Source: Paenarthrobacter sp. A20 (GTDB lineage Bacteria > Actinomycetota > Actinomycetes > Actinomycetales > Micrococcaceae). Taken from it: a DNA stretch of 64,000 nucleotides. The position numbers and the translations under genes were made by a program. Positions within the stretch are counted from its first letter, which is position 1. Each line of letters begins with the position of its first letter. Under the pieces are notes generated by a model. The model had not been told where the DNA came from and did not search any database. It saw nothing but the letters and a program-made list of their open reading frames with translations. Positions 1 through 8,165 of this stretch are shown in pieces. The stretch lies in contig NZ_JALJWH010000001.1 of assembly GCF_024168825.1 (NCBI RefSeq), positions 2,232,001-2,296,000 of the forward strand, read 5' to 3'.

Positions 1-1409
1 AGAAGGACTGGCTGCTGCTCACCAAGATGGCCAGCGACAACAACGTCACGTTGGAACCCACCATCGTGCCCAACAGTGACTACGAACAGAAGCGCAGCCT
101 GCTGATCAGCTCCGGCAGCGCACCGGAAATCATTGCGAAGACCTATCCGGGCCAGGAGTCCGCGTTTGTCTCCGCCGGTGCAATCCTGCCGGTCAGCGAC
201 TACGTGGACCTGATGCCGCACTTCCAGGAAAAAGTGAAGAAGTGGAAGCTCGAACCTGAGATTGAAGCCCTGACCCAGGAAGACGGTAAGTACTACGTCC
301 TGCCCGGCCTGCACGAGGAACTGTGGCCGGACTACTCACTGTGCTTCCGCAAGGATGTGCTGAAGAAAGAGGGCCTTTCGGAGCCGACCACCTGGGACGA
401 ATTCCGCGAAGTGCTGCGGTCGCTCAAGAAGGCCTATCCCGACGTCGTGCCTTTCTCTGACCGCTTCAAGGGTGACAGTGTCCTCAATATCGGCGCACCT
501 TCCTTCGGAACCGTGGCAGGTTGGGGGCTGGTGGACGGACTGCTGTTCGATGAAGACAAGACGGAATTCGGCTTCGCGGCAGGCTCGGACAAATTCAAGG
601 AACTGGTCACCTACTTCAACTCCCTGGTCTCAGAAGGGCTGATGGACCCCGAGAGCTTCACCCAGACCGACGACTCCGCGATCCAGAAGTTCGTGTCGGG
701 CAAGTCCTTTGTGATCAGCGCGAACTCGCAGAACGTCATCACGTACCGCACCTCGATGGAGCAGTCGTTGGGCAAGGGCAACTTTGAGATCGGCAAGATC
801 ACCGTTCCGGGAGGCCCGGCCGGCGACATCATCGGTGGTACCCGTCTTGAAAACGGGCTCATGCTGAACTCGTCCGTGAAGGACAAGGACAGCTTCGTGG
901 CGCTCATCCAATACATCGACTGGTTGTTCTATAGCGACGCCGGGCAGGAATTCAGCAAGTGGGGTGTGGAAGGCACCACCTTCACCAAGTCCGGCGCTAA
1001 GCGTCAGCTCGCAGCTGACATCAACTTCCAAGGACTCAACCCGGCAGGCAGCAAGGACCTGAGGGTGGACTACGGCTTCTCCGGTGGCAACTTCGCCTAC
1101 GGAGGCGCCACGGAGCTGCTGCACTCCACCTTCAACGACGAGGAACTGGCTTTCCAGAAGGCCATGAAGTCCAAGAAACCGCGTGCAGTTGCACCGCCGG
1201 TGCCGTTCAGCGACGTCGACCGTGAGCAGGCCACCCTGGCCCTGACCCCGCTTAAGGACCATGTGAAGCAGAACGCCCTGAAGTTCATTACCGGACAGCG
1301 GAGCATCAGCGAGTTCGATGCCTACGTCAAGGAGCTCGACAGCAAGGGTCGGACTAAATACGTTGAGCTGGCGAACAAGGCCTACAAGGCATACGCGGAC
1401 AAGAAGTAG
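1..1409 (+). CDS. ABC sugar transporter solute-binding protein, 5'-truncated by window edge
   Basis: The reading frame is open from base 3 to the stop at 1409, so the true start, signal peptide and lipobox lie upstream of the window. The visible part (about 468 residues) looks like a family-1 extracellular solute-binding protein of the large LipO/YesO type: a periplasm-facing lipoprotein that captures oligosaccharides for an ABC importer. Typical features are the GSAPEI and YPGQE region, the acidic/aromatic segment LPGLHEELWPDYSLCFRKD and the C-terminal helix KAYKAYADKK. A DUF624 (YesL-type) gene follows 8 bp downstream; such proteins commonly travel with these importers. The sugar is unknown. 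The family is confident, the substrate is not. Confidence 0.85.
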   Translation, partial: KDWLLLTKMASDNNVTLEPTIVPNSDYEQKRSLLISSGSAPEIIAKTYPGQESAFVSAGAILPVSDYVDLMPHFQEKVKKWKLEPEIEALTQEDGKYYVLPGLHEELWPDYSLCFRKDVLKKEGLSEPTTWDEFREVLRSLKKAYPDVVPFSDRFKGDSVLNIGAPSFGTVAGWGLVDGLLFDEDKTEFGFAAGSDKFKELVTYFNSLVSEGLMDPESFTQTDDSAIQKFVSGKSFVISANSQNVITYRTSMEQSLGKGNFEIGKITVPGGPAGDIIGGTRLENGLMLNSSVKDKDSFVALIQYIDWLFYSDAGQEFSKWGVEGTTFTKSGAKRQLAADINFQGLNPAGSKDLRVDYGFSGGNFAYGGATELLHSTFNDEELAFQKAMKSKKPRAVAPPVPFSDVDREQATLALTPLKDHVKQNALKFITGQRSISEFDAYVKELDSKGRTKYVELANKAYKAYADKK

Positions 1410-1417
1410 TTCTTCTG

Positions 1418-2128
1418 ATGGCCGCGAAAGAGGCACAGTACGGATCCGGGCCGTTGTTCAAGGCGGCCAGCACCGTGTACGGCGTCATGGTGGGTGGCGC
1501 GTTGCTGGTGCTAGCCAACCTCTTGGTGGTGCTCATGCCGCTGCTGCTGGGGGTGGTTGGTCCTGCTGCGTTGCTGGGTTTCGTGTTGGTTGGACCCTCC
1601 GTTGTGGCTTCCTGCTACGCCTTCAATCGGCTTTTGGCAGGCGAGGACAGCGGTGTATTCAACGACTTCATGAAGTCGTACCGGAGCAACTTCGTCCAGG
1701 CAGTGGTGGTGTGGCTGCCCTATGCCGCCCTCCTTGCAGTCATCGGCGCGAATCTCACCAGCCTGCCGGGCAGCAATCCTGAAACGGTTGCTGCCCGGAT
1801 CGGGCTGGTGGGGCTCGGGGTCCTGGTGGGCACGGCTGCCGTTCACGCGATGCTGCTGCTGGCCCGGTTCAGTTTCCGCACGCTGGACATCTACCGGCTG
1901 TCCATTTACAGCATTGGTGCGCGGAAGCGGGTAGCACTCGGGAATGCGGGGATCCTCTTTGTCGCGGGATTCGTGCTGATGTCCACCACTGTGTGGTTGA
2001 TCCTGTTCTTCTGCGGCCTGATCGTCTATCTGCTGTGCCTGAACTCCCGGCCACTGCTGGCGTTTGTGGAGAAGAGGTTCACCGTGGCCGCAGAAGTTTC
2101 CGCACACGGATCCTCCCCGGTGGGCTAG
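1418..2128 (+). CDS. DUF624 (YesL-like) membrane protein
   Basis: A 236-residue integral membrane protein with about five hydrophobic helices (near residues 22-45, 50-65, 95-115, 128-150 and 180-207), typical of the DUF624/YesL family. YesL-type proteins are encoded with oligosaccharide ABC importers; their exact role is unknown. The gene starts 8 bp after the solute-binding protein stop, so the two are very likely co-transcribed. Its stop overlaps the stop of the convergent amidohydrolase gene (2125-2128). A degraded copy of its 3' part lies at 3613-3795, on the far side of the amidohydrolase gene, which suggests a past local duplication. Confidence 0.85.
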   Translation: MAAKEAQYGSGPLFKAASTVYGVMVGGALLVLANLLVVLMPLLLGVVGPAALLGFVLVGPSVVASCYAFNRLLAGEDSGVFNDFMKSYRSNFVQAVVVWLPYAALLAVIGANLTSLPGSNPETVAARIGLVGLGVLVGTAAVHAMLLLARFSFRTLDIYRLSIYSIGARKRVALGNAGILFVAGFVLMSTTVWLILFFCGLIVYLLCLNSRPLLAFVEKRFTVAAEVSAHGSSPVG

Positions 2129-3462
2129 AGGTTCGTCCGCACCACAGCACCTTGGGCGATCACCGTGCTGACCTTTTCCAAGGCCGAGCCATCGGTCAGG
2201 GGATCCGAATCCACCACCACGACGTCCGCCATGGAGCCGCGGACCAAGCGACCAACGTTTTCGCCGCGTCCCAGCAAACGCGCCGCATTGGTGGTGGCTG
2301 CCTGCAGCGCCTCCAACGGCGTCAGCCCGGCTTCGGTGAGCAAGCGCGCTTCCGTGCCGATCGGCGTCACATCCGTTCCGAAGGAGTCGGTGCCGGCCAC
2401 AATCGTGACTCCAGCGTCCTTGGCTGCGCGCACTGCGGCCTGAAGAATCGGGGTGTACTCCGTTCCGCGTGCGGCCAGGATCGGGTTGGAGGAGCGGGCC
2501 ATGCTGGTGATGGCGTCCATGGTGGGTGTGAAGAACGTGCCGCGCCGAGCCATCTCCTGGATGGTCTTTTCCGTCATGAAGACGCCGTGCTCGATGCTGC
2601 GCACTCCCGCGCGGACTGCTCCATCGATTCCTTCGGCGCTATAGGCATGGCAGAGGACACCGGCGCCCTTAGCTGCCTTGACGATCGCACCGATCTGGTC
2701 CACGTTGTAGACCAACTCGCGGGGATCCTGTTCGGGAAGGCCAGCCCGCGGGTTGGCACGGGTCTTGATGACTTCGGCTCCGCGCTTGAGGTTGATGCGG
2801 GTCAGGTACGCGAGGTCCTGCGGCTCCTTGACGCCACCACTGAGCGTCGCCAAGGGTGCCAAATCCGGATCAGCCAGGAGGGAATCTCCCTGATCCGGTG
2901 AGATAAACAGCCCCGCCGGAGTCATCCGGGGGGAGAGGCCAGGAGCCCACGACGGCAGGGCGGCGAGGGCAATGTCCTGGTAGAAAGTGCTCGAACCGCT
3001 GCGTACGCTGGTGGCTCCGCCTTGCAGGAGGGCGCGGGCATCGGCCAGTGCGTTGGCGTGGACGTGGGCATCGACGAGCCCTGGAAGGACCCATTTGCCC
3101 GAGGCATTGAGTCGACGGGCACGGTTGGCGACGGCGGCAACAGCTCTACGTGTTTCGTCCCGGGTGCCGACGGCGGTGACCTTGCCGCCGTCGAGCACTA
3201 CCACCCCGTCTGTCACAGCACCGCCGGTCTTCGGGTCCACGACTGTTCCACCCTCGATGATGAGCGCCTTCGTGGTCAGTGGACGGCCGGGATAGTTCGG
3301 GCCCGAGGGGGCGTTGTCCGCAAGGGCAGCAGGCGCCGATGCCAGCTGCGCAGCGATGCCGGCCACGGAGATGCCAGCCAGAGCTGCAGCTCCCGCGAGG
3401 ATGCCTCGGCGGGGCAACTCACCTTGGGGTTTGGGTGCTGAGGTGTGATCGTGAAGGCACAT
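2125..3462 (-). CDS. Tat-exported amidohydrolase family protein
   Basis: 445 residues. The N-terminus has a twin-arginine motif (PRRGIL) followed by a hydrophobic stretch and an APAALAD cleavage region, so export by the Tat pathway is likely. The mature part is an imidazolonepropionase-like metal-dependent hydrolase: an N-terminal beta-sandwich (IIEGGTVVD), the metal-binding HxH in GLVDAHVHA near residue 131, a central HAYSAEGID histidine, RSIEHG and the late aspartate in AGTDSFGTD, and an ADVVVVD return strand. Substrate is not predictable; relatives act on dipeptides, hydantoin-like rings or organophosphates. Two GntR-type palindromes lie upstream at 3518-3604. Confidence 0.82.
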   Translation of the reverse strand: MCLHDHTSAPKPQGELPRRGILAGAAALAGISVAGIAAQLASAPAALADNAPSGPNYPGRPLTTKALIIEGGTVVDPKTGGAVTDGVVVLDGGKVTAVGTRDETRRAVAAVANRARRLNASGKWVLPGLVDAHVHANALADARALLQGGATSVRSGSSTFYQDIALAALPSWAPGLSPRMTPAGLFISPDQGDSLLADPDLAPLATLSGGVKEPQDLAYLTRINLKRGAEVIKTRANPRAGLPEQDPRELVYNVDQIGAIVKAAKGAGVLCHAYSAEGIDGAVRAGVRSIEHGVFMTEKTIQEMARRGTFFTPTMDAITSMARSSNPILAARGTEYTPILQAAVRAAKDAGVTIVAGTDSFGTDVTPIGTEARLLTEAGLTPLEALQAATTNAARLLGRGENVGRLVRGSMADVVVVDSDPLTDGSALEKVSTVIAQGAVVRTNL

Positions 3463-3517
3463 TGTTGGACTCCTGGGGAACGAGCTGCTGGGCCGCTACT
3501 TGGCCGCGGTTTAGCAT

Positions 3518-3604
3518 TTGGTATTCCAGAATGCCTCACCTTCGTAGCATGACGCAAGCAATAGCAATGAACTTTGCGCTGCTATTGAATGCTTGGTATG
3601 CCAA
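3518..3604. promoter_or_regulatory. Pair of GntR-type operator candidates upstream of the amidohydrolase
   Basis: Two related partial palindromes, TTGGTATTCCAG at 3518-3529 and TTGGTATGCCAA at 3593-3604, lie 56 and 131 bp upstream of the amidohydrolase start. They resemble the TGGTATACCA-type sites bound by FCD-class GntR regulators. No GntR gene is in the window, so the regulator would be encoded elsewhere. This is a motif match by eye only. Confidence 0.4.
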
Positions 3605-3612
3605 AACGTGGG

Positions 3613-3795
3613 TCGGATTGTCGGGGACGTTGGGATCCTCTTCATCGCGGTTTCGTCCTGATCCCCACAAGCCTGTGGGCTGACGCTGTTCGTGGGCGGC
3701 TCCATTGTCAAGCTGCTGTGCCTGAACTCCCGGCCGCTGCGGGTACGTGGAGAGGAAAAGTTCCCCTTGGCCGCATCAGTGGTTGGCGAGTCACG
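3613..3795 (+). pseudogene. Degraded 3' fragment of a DUF624 gene
   Basis: This stretch is a decayed copy of the end of the intact DUF624 gene (about 1942-2100). Shared blocks include GGGATCCTCTT (3632-3642), an intermediate part corresponding to GFVLM, and CTGTGCCTGAACTCCCGGCC (3717-3736). In translation LLCLNSRPL is kept, then the frame drifts (RVRGEEKFPLAAS against AFVEKRFTVAAE). The parts fall in different frames, so no product is expected. It is separated from the parent gene by the amidohydrolase gene, which suggests duplication followed by decay. Confidence 0.7.
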
Positions 3796-4069
3796 CCGCA
3801 GGACTCGGCGCTGTTTGCAGGTCGCAGGTCGCAGGTCGCAGGTCGCAGGTACGTGTTCGGGGCGGGCACGCGCCGCTGTTTGCAAGTCGCAAGCATGGCG
3901 CAGGTCGCAGGAACATGTGCGTGCCCCGTGCGGGCATGCGCCGGCACGGGGAAGGCAGCCCGGAAGCGAACAAAGTGTCGCCTGGCCCTCCCAATAATCC
4001 GACCCCAAAGTTAATCCGCCCCCAAGGTTCACTCGCACCCACGCCCGCGGCGTATCCCCCGCAACACCC
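3796..4069. repeat. Non-coding gap with GGTCGCA tandem repeats
   Basis: The rest of the 607-bp gene-free gap (3463-4069). From 3818 the heptamer GGTCGCA (or its permutation) is repeated four times in tandem. The block CGCTGTTTGCA(A/G)GTCGCA then recurs about 70 bp later (3808 and 3879 regions), followed by another GCAGGTCGCAGG. A short tandem AATCCG-CCCC motif follows at about 3993-4030. Several short ORFs cross the repeats on both strands, but they are compositional artefacts with no ribosome-binding sites. I see no gene here. Confidence 0.6.
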
Positions 4070-5983
4070 TTATGTTCTGTGGGGTGTGTGGTGGTGGTTG
4101 CGTCGGGGTGTTTGGTGGGGGTCGATGTGGGGTGGGGGGATGAACCAGGGGACCCCGGTTGTCATGTCGATCCTCCATAGTTCTTTGTGGATGAGGTGGT
4201 GGTGGTGGCTGCAGAGCAGGGTGCCGTTTTCTGTTGATGTGGTGCCGCCGTGGGTCCAGTAGGTGGTGTGGTGGGCTTCGCACCAGGGTGCGGGCATGGT
4301 GCAGTCGGGGAAGGCGCAGCCGCCGTCGCGGGCGGTGATGGCTTTGCGGATGTGGGGTGGGAAGATCCGGGTGGTCCGGCCGATGTCCAGGACGCGGGAG
4401 TCGCTGCCGAGCAGGACGGGGATGATGTCGGCGTCGCAGGCGATTTTGCGGATGGTGTTCGGGTGGATCGGGCCGGTGAATGTTGCGGTGCCGGTGTTCA
4501 AGCGATCGGTGCCTGTTCCTATGCCGGTGGCTGTGCCTGTCCCTATGAACGTGCCGGTGCCGGTGCTTGTGCCGGTTTGTGTCCTGGTGCCGGGCTGGTG
4601 GTGGCCGGTGCCGGTGAGTTGTTCGAGGAGGTCGCGGTGGTCGATGGTGACGGTGAGTTGGGGGCGGAGTCCGCCGTTGGAGGGTAGTTTCCCGGTGGTC
4701 ATGGCGAGGGCGCAGGCGCCGGTGAGGCCGTCGAGGAGTTTCTGTGCCCGGGAGCGGCGGTCCAGGTCCGGGCCGGTGCCTGTGACTGGTCTGTTGCTGT
4801 TGGTGAGTCGGGGGTTGGTGGCGGCGTTCATGGTGGTGGTGAGGGTTTCGATTTGTTCGTCGGTGGCGAAGATTTCGAGGTGGTGGAGTCCGTGGCGGCG
4901 TCGGCGGCGGAGGAACGCGCCTTGGAGTTGGTGGAGGATTTCTTCGGAGGGTTCGGGGCCGTCGTGGTCGATCCTGTCGGCCCAGCGTTTGGTCATTGTG
5001 GTGACGAAGTCCGGGTCGGTCTCCACCGCGGTGGTGGTCAGGGCGTGTTCCATCCGGGTGATGGTGTCCTGGTCGGTGAGGTTCCGGACTTTGTCCAGGG
5101 CGGTGCTGATGATGGTCGCGGACCGGGACGGCACCAAAGCCGATCCGAGGGCCTCGGCGAGCATTCCGCGGCGGGCCGGGATTTCCTGCCCGGTCATGCT
5201 CTTTTGGGGGAGGACCTCGGCGGCGAGGGCAAGCCTGCGACGGGCCTCGCCGATGCCGATCCGCAACCGGGCCCGCAGGAACTCGGCTGCGTTCCGGTAC
5301 CCGTCATCCAAGACACTAGCCGCCCCCGGAACTGTTGCCCCCGGAACCGTTGTGCCCGTGGCTTGGTCACTCCAGCCCGTCCGCCATTCCGGCGCTGCTG
5401 CCGAGGACCCCGGCCGGGAGTTTTGTGCCTCAAGCCGGGTCCGTTCCACCGCGTGGGCTGCGATGATCTGTAAGTACTCCACCGATCGGGAAATCTCTTC
5501 GACCTTGCCGGCAAAATCAGCAGCCTCAACAAACCCCAACAGAGAAGCCTCGTCGGCAGCGGACAAGCGTGCGGAGTCCAGAAGTGCAGCGCTGTCTATA
5601 AGAAGCGCCATCAGGTCCCGCCCGGCAGATGCCTTGGGATCAGGACGCTGAGTGTCGAAACGTTGGATCGGCTGAGCAGACTTTGCGCCCTGGCCGGTCT
5701 GGGGATTCCGCTGAGGTTTAGGGATCGATCCTGTGTTTTGGGCCGAAACGTCGGCCGGGGCGGGGCTCGTTAGCGATGAAGCCTGGGCGGACTTGGCCTT
5801 ACTGTTTGGCAGCCCAGCGCCGTGGAAGCGGCCGGTCCAGGTGACGGTCGCCGTCGAATCCTTGAACCCGGCCTTATGCAATTCCGGCCTGCTCAAGAAG
5901 CGTCGTGACCGGACAGCGGTCAAGGCAGCCACAGCAGGGGACGATTCCGCCCTGAGCGCCGAAAACTGCCCCGTTTCTTCCAT
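4070..5983 (-). CDS. DUF222 / HNH endonuclease domain protein (13E12-repeat type)
   Basis: 637 residues, the actinobacterial DUF222-HNH architecture that is often multicopy in Micrococcaceae. An unusual extension of about 120 residues precedes the DUF222 helical region (starts near LLDSARLSAADEASL, with AAHAVERTRLEA). A central low-complexity linker (roughly residues 455-505) is made of GT/TGTG repeats, encoded by GTGCC-type hexamers at about 4485-4615. The C-terminal HNH fold is intact: CAFPDC, the CEAHHTTYW histidines, and LLCSHHHHLIHK. Biological role is unknown; homing-like or mobile-element endonuclease functions are proposed for the family. No clear Shine-Dalgarno precedes 5983, so an internal start is possible. 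Confidence 0.85.
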   Translation of the reverse strand: MEETGQFSALRAESSPAVAALTAVRSRRFLSRPELHKAGFKDSTATVTWTGRFHGAGLPNSKAKSAQASSLTSPAPADVSAQNTGSIPKPQRNPQTGQGAKSAQPIQRFDTQRPDPKASAGRDLMALLIDSAALLDSARLSAADEASLLGFVEAADFAGKVEEISRSVEYLQIIAAHAVERTRLEAQNSRPGSSAAAPEWRTGWSDQATGTTVPGATVPGAASVLDDGYRNAAEFLRARLRIGIGEARRRLALAAEVLPQKSMTGQEIPARRGMLAEALGSALVPSRSATIISTALDKVRNLTDQDTITRMEHALTTTAVETDPDFVTTMTKRWADRIDHDGPEPSEEILHQLQGAFLRRRRRHGLHHLEIFATDEQIETLTTTMNAATNPRLTNSNRPVTGTGPDLDRRSRAQKLLDGLTGACALAMTTGKLPSNGGLRPQLTVTIDHRDLLEQLTGTGHHQPGTRTQTGTSTGTGTFIGTGTATGIGTGTDRLNTGTATFTGPIHPNTIRKIACDADIIPVLLGSDSRVLDIGRTTRIFPPHIRKAITARDGGCAFPDCTMPAPWCEAHHTTYWTHGGTTSTENGTLLCSHHHHLIHKELWRIDMTTGVPWFIPPPHIDPHQTPRRNHHHTPHRT

Positions 5984-6025
5984 AAGAACATCGTGTCAGG
6001 GGGGTCCGACATTATTAGGCCTCGA

Positions 6026-6520
6026 CTACCCGGTGATCTGCTCCCGCAAAATATCTGCGTGCCCGCAGTGCTGCGCGAGCTCCCGCAGCATGTGGAGGTA
6101 GACCCAGCGGAGGGGGAGTGGGCCGCGGCGGTTTCCCAGCAGCAGATCGTCGAGGGCAAGCGCAGCGGCCGCGCGCCGGGACGCCTCGCACGCTTCCAAG
6201 TGAGCCGCTTGAATGCTGGCTATGGTGTCGTGGTCGTCCAGGATGAACGACTCATCAGGCGACGCCGGGATGCCAATATCCGCTCTGGACCTTCGCGTGA
6301 TGGCTTCGTCGAACCACACCTTCTCCACGAAGGTCGCATGCTTCACCAAGCCCAGAAGCGTTGTACGCGAGGCGACCAACCGCCGTCGTGCTTGTTCTTC
6401 AGTGAGTCCATCGAGGGATGCGTTGAGGGCCCTGCGATGCTCGTCCAGAAACGTATCGAACTGGGTCCGGGCGTCCTGGTTGATGACGTCATCGGCGAAC
6501 GTCTGCGGCAGTGCACTCAT
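6026..6520 (-). CDS. DinB-family protein (DUF664-like)
   Basis: 164 residues from the ATG at 6518-6520. The sequence fits the DinB/DUF664 four-helix fold: a helix with [16 protein letters not shown] (first metal-ligand histidine), a middle segment, and the late motif [17 protein letters not shown] (second and third histidines). Family members are probably metal-dependent thiol transferases or stress-linked enzymes; the substrate here is unknown. The start codon overlaps the stop of the upstream VOC gene as ATGA, so translation is coupled. A longer open frame upstream runs antiparallel to the VOC gene's proper frame and is not coding. Confidence 0.82.
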   Translation of the reverse strand: MSALPQTFADDVINQDARTQFDTFLDEHRRALNASLDGLTEEQARRRLVASRTTLLGLVKHATFVEKVWFDEAITRRSRADIGIPASPDESFILDDHDTIASIQAAHLEACEASRRAAAALALDDLLLGNRRGPLPLRWVYLHMLRELAQHCGHADILREQITG

Positions 6521-6948
6521 CCGAAAACCACCGTGCCGTCGTCGTTGATTCCCCAGCCGGGGTTGTGGGCGATCTCCCAGACGATGCCGTTCGGATCCTT
6601 GACGTGGCCGTGGAAGATGCCGCCAAACGCGCCCGCCTGCGCAGGCTTCACCACCGTTGCGCCAGCCGCCACCAAGGCATCGATGGTGCTGGCGACTTCC
6701 GCAGGGCTGCCGACGTTGTGCGACAGCGTCACGCCGCTGACTCCCGCCGTCGGTGCAGCGGCGCCGAGGTCCTGGTCGAACTTTTCGGCGTCGAACAGGC
6801 CGAGCATCAGTCCCGGCGCGATCTGGAAGAAGAGGATTTCGCCAGGGACGTCCATGGCCGGATCCCAACCGAGCCCGTCCTTATAGAAGGCGCGCGCGGC
6901 GTCGAGATCCTTGGTGGCGAACGTGAGGAAATGCAGTCGCTGGTCCAT
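6517..6948 (-). CDS. VOC (glyoxalase/bleomycin-resistance-like) protein
   Basis: 143 residues with two beta-alpha-beta-beta-beta modules of the vicinal-oxygen-chelate fold: first [23 protein letters not shown], and later the [23 protein letters not shown] module with the DPNGxxWE signature. Likely a small metal-dependent enzyme or ligand-binding protein of unknown substrate. It is the first gene of a two-gene unit with the DinB-like gene (ATGA overlap at 6517-6520). Confidence 0.85.
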   Translation of the reverse strand: MDQRLHFLTFATKDLDAARAFYKDGLGWDPAMDVPGEILFFQIAPGLMLGLFDAEKFDQDLGAAAPTAGVSGVTLSHNVGSPAEVASTIDALVAAGATVVKPAQAGAFGGIFHGHVKDPNGIVWEIAHNPGWGINDDGTVVFG

Positions 6949-7095
6949 AGGGGAAGCCTATCGGGAGGGGACGACGGCGGCACTCGCCCGGTCGGGTCGG
7001 GGCAGCAGCCGCGGGCGGAGCCACTCAACATCACGAAGTAGCCAACTTGGCCGGTCCTGTTGAGCCCCGGTCCAAGCCGGTGGGAGGATGGAGCA

Positions 7096-7785
7096 GTGGA
7101 ACCCCTCTTCGACTTCCTTGGCAGTTACTGGTGGCTCATTTTCCCTATCGGCGGGATGGCTGGTGGCTGGGCAAGGTCATGGTCCAAGGCCAGCGAGGAA
7201 CGGCACCGCCGCAAGGTGGAGTTGCTGAAGTTGAAGAACCAGTTGGCGGTGCACGAGGAGGCCAACCAGGCCGAGGTAGTCTCGCTGATTGCCGCGCACG
7301 ATTCTGTGAACCACAGGTGGCTCGATTACGAGCTCGACGTCGGTAACCTCATCGATTTCCCCCTCATGACCGACGTCCGTGAACCACTGACGGTTGCGTT
7401 CCTGCGCGCCAAGAAAGAAGCCGACGGCTTGCGGCCCGCTGACCCTGAAGAGATTTCGACGCCGGCCCGGCTGGCTGAGTATCGGGCGGCCGTCCATAGT
7501 TACGAACTCGCTTTCGATGTGGCCGAACGCGAAGCCAGACGCATCAAGGACGGCAACTTCAGCGGCCCCGAACGCCAACGACTGGCCACAGCGAGGAAGC
7601 TCTTGCGCATCGCGGAGGACACTGCCGCCACCCCCGCCGAACGGCAGACGGCGTACAAGCGGGCCCGCAAAGAACTCGATGGCCTGATCGTGCTGCCGGA
7701 GGCAACGGTTGCCGCACTTGAGAGCAAGATTGTCAGCATGTTGGATGCCCGCAAGGACCCGGACACGGACGTGCGGTTCGCTTGA
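7096..7785 (+). CDS. Hypothetical membrane-anchored protein
   Basis: 229 residues if translation starts at the GTG at 7096, which has a GGGAGGA sequence at a sensible distance; an ATG-initiated version from 7060 is also open. A single hydrophobic segment (WWLIFPIGGMAGG) near the N-terminus is followed by a long charged alpha-helical region (HRRKVELLKLKNQLAVHEEANQ) and a cytoplasmic domain rich in Arg/Glu/Ala. I do not recognise the family. The helical, coiled-coil-like part suggests a scaffold or phage-shock-like protein, but this is only a description. Confidence 0.7.
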   Translation: MEPLFDFLGSYWWLIFPIGGMAGGWARSWSKASEERHRRKVELLKLKNQLAVHEEANQAEVVSLIAAHDSVNHRWLDYELDVGNLIDFPLMTDVREPLTVAFLRAKKEADGLRPADPEEISTPARLAEYRAAVHSYELAFDVAEREARRIKDGNFSGPERQRLATARKLLRIAEDTAATPAERQTAYKRARKELDGLIVLPEATVAALESKIVSMLDARKDPDTDVRFA

Positions 7786-7790
7786 CGCCA

Positions 7791-7900
7791 GGTGCTGTAC
7801 CTTCCTGACCTTCTTTGGAACCACGCGGAGCAATTTGCAACCTAAATCGGGTGCATTCTGAGCTTTCCGGACCCAAAGTGGGTGGTGAAGGTACAGCATC
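7791..7900. repeat. MITE-like inverted repeat at the broken end of a GNAT gene
   Basis: A 110-bp segment with inverted termini. TGCTGTACCTTC (7793-7804) is perfectly repeated in reverse at 7887-7898, and similarity continues imperfectly inward for about 18 more bases (12 of 18 pair). It ends exactly where the acetyltransferase reading frame stops (7900). It could be a miniature insertion element or a large bidirectional terminator between the two convergent genes. No target-site duplication is obvious. Confidence 0.5.
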
Positions 7901-8127
7901 TAGGTCAACTCCACACCCATCACCGTCCGCACCAAGGGTGTTTCGACAATCCACAACCCGTACCCGTGGCGGGCGTAGTTGTCCCGGTTCCACTCGATCC
8001 AGGCTGCTGCTTCGTCACGGGTTTTTGGTGCAGGGTAGTACGTCATCACCAGGGGATCACCAAGCATCGAGCTCATCACGTCAAGATCAGCAAGGGTCAT
8101 CTCTCGGAAACGCAACCGATCCGTGGG
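7900..8127 (-). pseudogene. Truncated GNAT acetyltransferase (N-terminal half only)
   Basis: About 75 codons match the start of a RimJ/RimL-type GNAT protein: TDRLRFREMTLADLD, LGDPLVMTYYPAPKTRDEAAAWIEW, YARHGYGLWIVE. The frame ends at a TAG just after MGVELT, before the acetyl-CoA binding loop, so the catalytic half is missing. No in-frame ATG is seen before TDRLRF, and the upstream GH3 gene ends 38 bp away. The break coincides with the inverted-repeat element at 7791-7900. Most likely a dead remnant. Confidence 0.7.
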
Positions 8128-8165
8128 TGGGGAAGCATTTCCGAAGCCTACCCGCAGCAGGAACG

